Positions 24,120 to 30,380 of a stretch of DNA of 64,000 nt are shown piece by piece. Origin of the DNA: an uncultured Oscillospiraceae bacterium (GTDB lineage Bacteria; Bacillota; Clostridia; Oscillospirales; Oscillospiraceae); NCBI GenBank assembly GCA_910578505.1, contig CAJTPV010000001.1, positions 62,001 through 126,000 on the forward strand. Reading direction: 5' to 3'. Numbering within the stretch: the stretch's first letter is position 1; each line of letters opens with the position of its first letter. The notes under the pieces are model-generated. The model had not been told where the DNA came from, did no database searches, and worked only from the letters and a program-made list of their open reading frames with translations. Both the position numbers and the translations under genes were made by a program.

Positions 24120-26140
24120 CGGTCATCGGCGTCACCGGCCCCACCGGCGCGGGCAAAACCACCCTGCTGGGGATGCTGGAGCAGGCGGGGTTCCAGATCG
24201 TCGACTGCGACCGGCTGTACTATGCGCTGCTGCGGGCGGACGAGGGCTTTCGCCGGCAGCTCACAGACGCCTTCGGCCCTGTGTTCCTGCCGGACGGCAG
24301 CCTGGACCGGCCCGCCCTGGCGGCCAGGGTGTTCGGCGACAGCGGGGAGCTGGACCGGCTCAACGCCATCGTCTATCCGGCTGTGTACGCCGCTGCAGAA
24401 CAAAAAGTTAAAAATTGTTCACAATTGGGGGTTGCAATTGATGCCGTCAATCTGGTAGAATCAGGCTTGAACGGGCTGTGCTCTTATACCGTGGCCGTCA
24501 CGGCTCCGCCGGAGGTGCGGCTGCGGCGGATCATGGCCCGGGACCACCTGAGCGAACAGCGGGCCGCTGCCCGCATCGCCGCCCAGAAGCCCGACAGCTT
24601 TTATCGGGCCCACTGCGGCGCGGTGATAGAGAATGGGGCGGACGACCCGTCTGTTTTTCAGCGGTGTGTGAAACAACTGCTGGCGGACCTGCTGCCGGAA
24701 AGGGACCGGGGCGGCCCGCCGCAAATGATGAAGGAGGCTGACAAAGCGATGGATGGGAAAGAATGGATGGCCAAGGTCCTCTGCCAGAAGAAGAACGGCT
24801 ATGACCGCCTGGACGGCGGGGAGCGGCCGGCCATGGAGGACTACTGCGCCGGCTACAGGGCGTTTCTGGACGCCGGGAAGACCGAGCGGGAGTGCGCGGC
24901 GGAGAGCGTCCGGCTGGCGGAGAGCAGGGGCTTCCGCCCCTATACGCGGGGCATGGCGCTGAAGGCGGGGGACAAGGTATACCTCAACAACAGGGACAAG
25001 ATGCTGCTGCTGGCGGTCATCGGGGAGAAGAGTCTGGCGGAGGGCGCGGTTATCGCCGCCGCCCATATCGACTCCCCCCGGCTGGATTTGAAGCCCGCCC
25101 CCCTCTATGAGGACAGCGAGCTGGCGTATCTGAAGACCCACTACTACGGCGGCATCCGCAAATACCAGTGGGTGGCCGTGCCCCTGGAGCTGCGCGGCGT
25201 GGTGGCCCTGCGCAGCGGCGAGGTGGTCCGGGTGGCCATCGGCCAGGGCAGCGAGCCAAAGCTGTTTATCAGCGATCTGCTGCCCCACCTGGGCCAGGAG
25301 CAGGGCAAAAAGCCCCTGGCCGACGGCGTTGCCGGCGAACAGCTGAACCTGCTGGTGGGCAGCGAGCCCCTGCAGGGCGCGGAGAAGGAGCGGGTCAAGC
25401 TGGCCGTGATGAAGCGGCTGTATGAGAAGTACGGCTTTGCGGAGGAGGACTTTATCTCCGCGGAGCTGGAGGCGGTGCCGGCGTTCCCGGCGGTGGACAT
25501 CGGTCTGGACGGCAGCATGATCGGCGGCTACGGCCAGGACGACCGGGTCTGCGGCTACGCCGCCCTGCGCGCCCTGCTGGACCTGGACGGCGCGCCGGAG
25601 CGGACGGCGGTGTGCGTGCTGGCGGACAAGGAGGAGGTGGGCTCTGTGGGGGTCACGGGCATGCAGACCGCGGCCTTTGACACCTTTATGGAGGACCTGT
25701 GCGGGAGCCAGGGCGTGCCGGTGCGGGCCTGCCTGGAGAGATCCTTCTGCCTGTCCACAGATGTGACCGCCGCCTTTGACCCCAATTTCCCGGAGGTGTT
25801 TGAAAAGCGCAACGCCGCCCAGCTCAACTACGGCGTGGGCCTGTGCAAGTACACCGGCAGGAAGGGCAAGGGCGGGGCCAGCGATGCGTCGGCGGAGCTG
25901 GTGGCCTATATCCGCCGGATCTTTGACGGCAGCGGCGTCGTCTGGCAGATGGCGGAGCTGGGGAAGGTGGACGCCGGCGGCGGCGGCACCGTGGCGGCCT
26001 ATATGGCCAACCGGAATATCGACACCCTGGACGCCGGCGTGCCGGTGCTGAGCATGCACGCGCCCTTTGAGGTGACGGCCAAGCTGGACTGCTATATGAC
26101 CTATAAGGGGATCCTGGCGCTGTATCGGGACAGGACGTGA
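24116..26140 (+). CDS. coaE: Dephospho-CoA kinase fused in frame to an M18 aminopeptidase
   Basis: The reading frame that begins at GTG 24116 (overlapping the tsaC TGA) encodes a full dephospho-CoA kinase. It has P-loop TGPTGAGKTT, DCDRLYY, and the lid motif ARDHLSEQRAAARIAAQ. It then runs without a stop codon into an M18 aminopeptidase, giving 674 residues. CoaE catalyses the last step of CoA synthesis and is normally a separate protein of about 200 residues; here the CoaE part ends near residue 200 with a short linker (PERDRGGPPQ). A strong internal ribosome site means the second part can also be made alone. A lost stop codon or an unnoticed small indel could explain the fusion. Confidence 0.75.
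   Translation: MTVIGVTGPTGAGKTTLLGMLEQAGFQIVDCDRLYYALLRADEGFRRQLTDAFGPVFLPDGSLDRPALAARVFGDSGELDRLNAIVYPAVYAAAEQKVKNCSQLGVAIDAVNLVESGLNGLCSYTVAVTAPPEVRLRRIMARDHLSEQRAAARIAAQKPDSFYRAHCGAVIENGADDPSVFQRCVKQLLADLLPERDRGGPPQMMKEADKAMDGKEWMAKVLCQKKNGYDRLDGGERPAMEDYCAGYRAFLDAGKTERECAAESVRLAESRGFRPYTRGMALKAGDKVYLNNRDKMLLLAVIGEKSLAEGAVIAAAHIDSPRLDLKPAPLYEDSELAYLKTHYYGGIRKYQWVAVPLELRGVVALRSGEVVRVAIGQGSEPKLFISDLLPHLGQEQGKKPLADGVAGEQLNLLVGSEPLQGAEKERVKLAVMKRLYEKYGFAEEDFISAELEAVPAFPAVDIGLDGSMIGGYGQDDRVCGYAALRALLDLDGAPERTAVCVLADKEEVGSVGVTGMQTAAFDTFMEDLCGSQGVPVRACLERSFCLSTDVTAAFDPNFPEVFEKRNAAQLNYGVGLCKYTGRKGKGGASDASAELVAYIRRIFDGSGVVWQMAELGKVDAGGGGTVAAYMANRNIDTLDAGVPVLSMHAPFEVTAKLDCYMTYKGILALYRDRT
24413..24461 (+). 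promoter_or_regulatory. AT-rich patch in coaE: palindrome and possible internal promoter
   Basis: Inside the GC-rich coaE frame lies a perfect 14-base palindrome AATTGTTCACAATT (24413-24426). It is followed by TTGCAA (24432-24437), 18 bases, and TAGAAT (24456-24461). The promoter would drive the aminopeptidase part about 290 bases downstream, and the palindrome could be an operator. Confidence 0.35.
24749..26140 (+). CDS. M18-family aminopeptidase (internal start within the fusion ORF)
   Basis: From ATG 24749, with AAGGAGG twelve bases upstream, 463 residues form a complete M18 metallo-aminopeptidase, the usual family length. Zinc-ligand motifs are AAHIDSPRLDLKP, DKEEVGSVG (the family's DxEEVGS) and SMHAPFEV near the C-terminus. 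KVDAGGGGTVA precedes the last ligand. It removes N-terminal residues from peptides in the cytoplasm. The well-placed Shine-Dalgarno site suggests it was originally a separate gene downstream of coaE and can still be translated alone. Confidence 0.85.
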   Translation: MDGKEWMAKVLCQKKNGYDRLDGGERPAMEDYCAGYRAFLDAGKTERECAAESVRLAESRGFRPYTRGMALKAGDKVYLNNRDKMLLLAVIGEKSLAEGAVIAAAHIDSPRLDLKPAPLYEDSELAYLKTHYYGGIRKYQWVAVPLELRGVVALRSGEVVRVAIGQGSEPKLFISDLLPHLGQEQGKKPLADGVAGEQLNLLVGSEPLQGAEKERVKLAVMKRLYEKYGFAEEDFISAELEAVPAFPAVDIGLDGSMIGGYGQDDRVCGYAALRALLDLDGAPERTAVCVLADKEEVGSVGVTGMQTAAFDTFMEDLCGSQGVPVRACLERSFCLSTDVTAAFDPNFPEVFEKRNAAQLNYGVGLCKYTGRKGKGGASDASAELVAYIRRIFDGSGVVWQMAELGKVDAGGGGTVAAYMANRNIDTLDAGVPVLSMHAPFEVTAKLDCYMTYKGILALYRDRT

Positions 26141-26174
26141 GCGCTCCCCTTTTCGGATGAGAGGTGCGGAGTTT

Positions 26175-26564
26175 ATGCGTGTTTATGAATCGGCAGAGGA
26201 TTATCTGGAGGCGATCCTGGTGGTCGGCAAGCGGCGGGGCCTGGTGCGCTCCATCGACATCGCCAATGAGCTGGGCTACTCCAAGCCCAGCGTCAGCATC
26301 GCCATGAAAAAGCTGCGGGAAAACGCCTGCGTTGAGATGGACAACGACGGATACATCCGCCTGCTGCCGGCCGGGGCCGAGATCGCGGAGCGGATCTACG
26401 AGCGGCACCAGACCCTGACGGATTTTTTCGTGTACCTGGGCGTGGACCGGGAGGTGGCCTCCGCCGACGCCTGCAAGGTGGAGCACGACCTGAGCGAGGA
26501 GACCTTTGGCAGGATCAAGGAGCATGTCCGGCGGACAATGGGGGCGGATGAGGCGGAAAATTGA
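26175..26564 (+). CDS. DtxR/MntR-family metal-dependent regulator
   Basis: A 129-residue protein. The N-terminal winged helix (YLEAILVVGKRRGLVRSIDIANELGYSK, split here by position, residues about 7-40) is followed by the metal-binding dimerisation domain with RHQTLTDFFVYLGVD and CKVEHDLSEETF. It lacks the SH3-like third domain, as in MntR. It probably represses manganese or iron uptake genes when metal is plentiful; no transporter lies nearby. ATG 26175 is preferred over 26157 because GCGGAG lies just upstream and conservation starts there. Confidence 0.88.
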   Translation: MRVYESAEDYLEAILVVGKRRGLVRSIDIANELGYSKPSVSIAMKKLRENACVEMDNDGYIRLLPAGAEIAERIYERHQTLTDFFVYLGVDREVASADACKVEHDLSEETFGRIKEHVRRTMGADEAEN

Positions 26565-26633
26565 AGGTTTCTGTCTCCGGGGCCGGTAGCGGCCCCCCGC
26601 ATGAATTATCCGGGTACGGCCCGCCGGCAGCGA

Positions 26634-26674
26634 TAAAAAAAGCGCTCTTTCCCACAGGAAAGGGCGCTCTTTTT
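26634..26674. terminator. Bidirectional terminator between mntR-like and csp genes
   Basis: A 12-bp stem AGCGCTCTTTCC / GGAAAGGGCGCT (one G-T pair) with a 4-base loop is flanked by an A run on the left and a T run on the right. It serves both convergent genes. Confidence 0.85.
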
Positions 26675-26691
26675 GTCGGTTCTCGGCCAGA

Positions 26692-26904
26692 TCAGGCAAT
26701 ATTGACGTTGACGGCCCGCAGCTTCTCGCTGTTCTTGGGGTCCGGCTCCACCTCATAGGTGACCTTCTGCCCCTCGCTGAGCGTGCGGTACCCGGTGCCC
26801 TGGATTGCGGAGAAGTGAACAAAAACGTCCCCGCTTCCATCGTCGTTGGAGATAAAGCCGTAGCCCTTCTCCGCGTTGAACCATTTGACAGTTCCTGTAT
26901 TCAT
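26692..26904 (-). CDS. Cold-shock domain protein, CspA family
   Basis: A 70-residue single cold-shock domain. RNP1 is KGYGFISND and RNP2 is DVFVHFSAI, both single-stranded nucleic-acid-binding motifs. The length is typical. GGGAGGT lies seven bases before the ATG. Its promoter is about 120 bases upstream, leaving a long untranslated leader of the kind that controls cspA translation by temperature in other bacteria. Confidence 0.95.
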   Translation of the reverse strand: MNTGTVKWFNAEKGYGFISNDDGSGDVFVHFSAIQGTGYRTLSEGQKVTYEVEPDPKNSEKLRAVNVNIA

Positions 26905-27021
26905 CTTGATACCTCCCAGAATAATATTGGTCCAGTGCAAATACAGCCTGCGGGGGACAAGACCGCATGATCGGGGCAGCACCCGGCAGTGACCAATTTG
27001 TACAGTTTCGAACACCATGTT

Positions 27022-27050
27022 AGCATACCATCGCCTGCGGAAATTGTCAA
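27022..27050 (-). promoter_or_regulatory. csp promoter with ~110-base leader
   Basis: On the minus strand, TTGACA (27045-27050), 17 bases, then TATGCT (27022-27027). Transcription would begin near 27015, about 110 bases before the csp ATG. Confidence 0.7.
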
Positions 27051-27176
27051 GAAAAATTTGACCAAAACTGACGCCGGACAGCGGCAGTATTTTTCTGTCC
27101 GGGCGGAGGGCGCGCCGCCGAAAAGCCCGCTCCAGCCGCCCAGGCAGAAAAATTCCCCCGGAGCTGGAAAAAGGCT

Positions 27177-27204
27177 TTGCATTCCCGCCCCAGGAGAGTA
27201 TACT
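27177..27204 (+). promoter_or_regulatory. Promoter of the DUF5688-like gene
   Basis: TTGCAT (27177-27182), 16 bases, then TATACT (27199-27204), 34 bases before ATG 27239. Confidence 0.6.
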
Positions 27205-27238
27205 ATGGTTGGAAATACCAAAACAAAGGAGGGCACCT

Positions 27239-28264
27239 ATGGCGGTACAGAATTTTGTGATCGAGCTCATTGAGGAGCTGTTGGGCGACAAGGAGCTGGC
27301 CCTGACGGAGCAGGACATCCGCTTTTACGACAAGGGGACCACTGCGGAGGCGGACGCCACCCTGGACGACCACATCCGGTGGAGAAACGCGCGGTACCTC
27401 AACGAGGACTCCAACATCATCCGCAGCAGCATCCTGATCATCCAGCTGCCCTTTGAAAACGGGACGGAGTATGTCAACTTCCACGTGGGGGAGCTCTACC
27501 GCATCTACCGCAAGGACGGGATGAAGGGCGTGCTGCCCACCGTCAGGGCCGATATCCAGAGCCTGAAGGCCACGGCCAGTCAGAATCTGTCGCTGCTCAA
27601 TCAGTTCGGGGATTATCAGGCCATCCGGGAGCACCTGATTATCCGCCCGCTCAACTATGACGACAACGACAAGGTGCTGGCCAAGGCAATCTTCCGGCGC
27701 ACCGGCGATATCGCTCTGGTCCTGTATCTCAGCCTGGGCAGCGTGGCCCAGGGCACGGGGCGGAATATCATATCCACCATGGTCCGTCAGGATATGTTCC
27801 AGTCCTGGAATGTGGACGAGCAGGAGGCCTTCGACAGCGCCCTGGAGAACACCATGCGGCTCCAGCCCCCTGTGTTCTGCCACATCTCCATGGGCCTGGA
27901 CGGCGGGAACCTGAAATCCCGGCATGTGCGGTTTATGGACGACGAGAGCATCCGCATCGACTTCAACAACCCCCTGGCCCCGGCGCTGACCACCGAGCAG
28001 GAGGTCAACGGTGCTGTGGCCGCCTTCTATCCCGGCGTGCTGGAGCGGCTGCACCGGATGGTGGGCGGGGACTTTTATCTGGTGTTCAGCAGCATCTACG
28101 ACGTCCACATCCACCCTGTGGACGGGCCGCGCAGGGTGAGCTCCATGCGGGCGACCCTGGCGGACATGAACCGGAACGCCAACCGGCGGGACGAGATTCT
28201 CTCCCGGCAGATCTATTGCTGCAGCGGGGAGAAAAAGACGATTGAGGTATACCAGGGCAGATAG
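27239..28264 (+). CDS. Conserved protein, DUF5688-like
   Basis: A 341-residue soluble protein without signal peptide or membrane segment. Its central part (LIIRPLNYDDNDKVL, then DIALVLYLSL and a stretch of paired Met/Arg/Gln helices) resembles DUF5688 proteins, common in Clostridia and of unknown function. The start is ATG 27239 with AAGGAGGG seven bases before it. It is followed 41 bases later by the nucleotidyltransferase gene. I infer no function. Confidence 0.6.
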   Translation: MAVQNFVIELIEELLGDKELALTEQDIRFYDKGTTAEADATLDDHIRWRNARYLNEDSNIIRSSILIIQLPFENGTEYVNFHVGELYRIYRKDGMKGVLPTVRADIQSLKATASQNLSLLNQFGDYQAIREHLIIRPLNYDDNDKVLAKAIFRRTGDIALVLYLSLGSVAQGTGRNIISTMVRQDMFQSWNVDEQEAFDSALENTMRLQPPVFCHISMGLDGGNLKSRHVRFMDDESIRIDFNNPLAPALTTEQEVNGAVAAFYPGVLERLHRMVGGDFYLVFSSIYDVHIHPVDGPRRVSSMRATLADMNRNANRRDEILSRQIYCCSGEKKTIEVYQGR

Positions 28265-28305
28265 CCCGGAGAAGGGCACGATAGAAGATTATGGAGGAAA
28301 ACGAT

Positions 28306-29232
28306 ATGCAGAAACCAGTTTTGTTGGTTCTGGCTGCCGGTATGGGCAGCCGCTACGGCGGACTGAAGCAGATGGTCAGCGTGGGCGGGCACGGGCAGAG
28401 CATCATAGATTATTCCATCTATGATGCCCGGCGGGCCGGCTTTGAGACCGTTGTGTTTGTCATCAAGAGGGAGATGGAGGCGGATTTCCGTCAGGCCGTG
28501 GGCAACCGCGCCAGCAAGGGGATGGACGTGCGCTACGCCTTCCAGGCGCTGGACGACCTCCCCGGCGGCTGGGCCGTCCCCCCCGGACGCAAAAAGCCCT
28601 GGGGCACCACCCACGCGGTCCTGGCGGCCAGGGACCTGATCCGCGGCCCCTTTGCAGTGGTCAACGCCGACGACTACTATGGGCCGGCGGCGTTCCGGAC
28701 GATCTATGACTACCTCTCCACCCACAGGGACCAGCCGGACTGCTACCAGTACGCCATGGTAGGCTACCAGGTGGGCAACACGGTGACGGAGCACGGCAGC
28801 GTGGCCCGCGGCGTATGCGCCGTGGACAGCGAGGGCCGCCTGACGGATATCGTGGAGCGCACCTGCATTGAGAAGGACGGCCCCAACGCCCGCTTCAGCG
28901 CCGACGGCGGGGCCACCTGGGAGCCCCTGCCGGCCAGCACGCCGGTATCCATGAACTTCTGGGGGTTCCAGCACAGTCTGCTGACAGAGGCCTGGGAGCG
29001 GTTTCCCCACTTCCTGGAGCGCATTCTGGCGGAAAACCCGGAGAAGGGCGAATACTTCCTGCCGCTGCTGATCGAGGACCTGCTCAGGCGGAAAAAGGCC
29101 AGCGTCCAGGTCCTCCCCTGCGCGGAGAAGTGGTTCGGCGTCACCTACCGGGAGGACAAGCCCCGGGTGGTGGAGGCGCTGCGGGAAAAGACCGCCGCCG
29201 GTCAGTACCCGGAGAACCTGTGGGGGGTGTGA
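28306..29232 (+). CDS. Sugar-phosphate nucleotidyltransferase family protein
   Basis: A 308-residue protein of the NTP-transferase fold. The signature loop is LVLAAGMGSRYGGLKQM near the N-terminus, the metal-binding VVNADDYYG is at about 114-122, and NFWGFQ lies further on. It would transfer a nucleotide to a sugar phosphate or related substrate; the exact sugar is not readable. ATG 28306 is chosen because GGAGG lies eight bases upstream. Confidence 0.8.
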   Translation: MQKPVLLVLAAGMGSRYGGLKQMVSVGGHGQSIIDYSIYDARRAGFETVVFVIKREMEADFRQAVGNRASKGMDVRYAFQALDDLPGGWAVPPGRKKPWGTTHAVLAARDLIRGPFAVVNADDYYGPAAFRTIYDYLSTHRDQPDCYQYAMVGYQVGNTVTEHGSVARGVCAVDSEGRLTDIVERTCIEKDGPNARFSADGGATWEPLPASTPVSMNFWGFQHSLLTEAWERFPHFLERILAENPEKGEYFLPLLIEDLLRRKKASVQVLPCAEKWFGVTYREDKPRVVEALREKTAAGQYPENLWGV

Positions 29233-29335
29233 GCCCTGCGGTCGGGGAGCTTCTATGAATTTTCTGTGAAGTACTGGAAATCCGGGGACATGTGTAGTAT
29301 GATAGGGAACATATCTATTCGAGAGGGGAATGCCC

Positions 29336-30103
29336 ATGATCTTCTATTTTTCCGCCACCGGCAACAGCAAATATGCGGCTGAGCGCATCGCCTCCGCCAC
29401 GGAGGACCGGCTGATCTTTATCCGGGACGCCATCCGCAGCCGCAGCTATCAGTACGACGTCTCCCACGAAACCCGGATCGGTTTCGTCGTTCCCACCTAT
29501 TTCCAGGGCCTGCCCAGCATTCTGACCTTTTTCCTGGATAAGCTCCGCCTGTCGGGCTATACGGACCAGTATGTCTATCTGGTCCTCACCTGCGGCGAGA
29601 CCACCGGCGACGCCGCCGGTCAGATGGCGAAGCGGCTGAAGGGCAAGGGCATCACCCTGTCCGCCCAGTTCGGCGTGCCGATGGTGGACAACTATGTGCC
29701 CATGTTCCGGATCCCGGAGGACATGGAGATCGAGGAGACCCTGGACCGGGCGGAGGAGTATATTGACGACGCCGCCAGGGCCATCCGCGCGCTGGGGATC
29801 GGCGACTACAACCGCTGCCAGGGCAAGGCCCCCGGCCTGCGCACCGCCGCGGCCTATCCGCTCTACGCCCACGGCCGGGCGACAAAGCCGTTCCTGGTCA
29901 CAGATGCGTGCGTCAAGTGCGGGCTGTGCCAGGAGATCTGTCCCTGCGGCGCCATTACCCTGTTCAGCGGCAAGCCGGCGTGGACAAAGCCCCGGTGCGT
30001 GCTGTGCATGGGCTGCCTCCACCGGTGCCCCACCAAGGCCATCCGCTGGAAGTCCCCGGACGAGGACCAGGGCCGTTACTATAACCCCAGGGTGGAGCCG
30101 TAA
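29336..30103 (+). CDS. EFR1-like flavodoxin-ferredoxin fusion
   Basis: A 255-residue electron carrier. The N-terminal flavodoxin-like domain (about 1-160) has the FMN loop FSATGNSKYAAERIA, and VPTYFQGLPSILTFFLDKL follows. The C-terminal domain carries two classical [4Fe-4S] motifs, CVKCGLCQEICPCGAI and CVLCMGCLHRCPTKAI. Such EFR1 proteins are frequent in anaerobes and are thought to shuttle electrons between flavin and Fe-S carriers. ATG 29336 fits the GAGAGG ribosome site better than 29330. A strong terminator follows. Confidence 0.87.
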   Translation: MIFYFSATGNSKYAAERIASATEDRLIFIRDAIRSRSYQYDVSHETRIGFVVPTYFQGLPSILTFFLDKLRLSGYTDQYVYLVLTCGETTGDAAGQMAKRLKGKGITLSAQFGVPMVDNYVPMFRIPEDMEIEETLDRAEEYIDDAARAIRALGIGDYNRCQGKAPGLRTAAAYPLYAHGRATKPFLVTDACVKCGLCQEICPCGAITLFSGKPAWTKPRCVLCMGCLHRCPTKAIRWKSPDEDQGRYYNPRVEP

Positions 30104-30135
30104 GATCATTGCTGCGTTTTGTGACAATATACAGA

Positions 30136-30171
30136 CAGGCCCTCCGGCACCAGAAAACGCCGGAGGGCCTG
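30136..30171 (+). terminator. Hairpin terminator after the EFR1-like gene
   Basis: A 13-bp perfect stem (CAGGCCCTCCGGC / GCCGGAGGGCCTG) with a 10-base loop, followed by CTGTTTCC. Confidence 0.7.
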
Positions 30172-30266
30172 CTGTTTCCTGGAAAACTGTTGAAAAAACG
30201 GAGAAAAAGCCGCGAAATCCTTAACAGTTCTTTAACAGATTGTCCATAAACAACGGCGCGATTTTG

Positions 30267-30275
30267 TGCTATAAT
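30267..30275 (+). promoter_or_regulatory. Extended -10 promoter of the activase/dehydratase operon
   Basis: TGCTATAAT (TG 30267-30268, TATAAT 30270-30275) is a perfect -10 with extended TG. No good -35 is at the usual distance, which fits an extended -10 promoter. Confidence 0.6.
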
Positions 30276-30284
30276 GCCAGAGAA

Positions 30285-30337
30285 GGGGTCTTGGACGGAT
30301 GTCCGCTGCGCTGCGCGTTGCGCGGCGGGAAGACCCC
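30285..30337 (+). promoter_or_regulatory. Structured 5' leader hairpin of the activase operon
   Basis: GGGGTCTT (30285-30292) pairs with AAGACCCC (30330-30337). An inner CCGCTGCGC / GCGCGGCGG stem (one G-U) lies within. There is no T run, so it is not a simple terminator. It begins at the expected transcript start and could protect or regulate the message. Confidence 0.45.
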
Positions 30338-30380
30338 GCGGAAGCGAACATACATGTTCTGAATCGGAGAAACGTACAGC

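Larger units (their letters stand above)
26905..27238. other. 334-base divergent intergenic region
   Basis: This gap holds the long csp leader and promoter on the minus strand and the promoter and ribosome site of the gene at 27239 on the plus strand. I see no additional gene in it. Confidence 0.6.
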
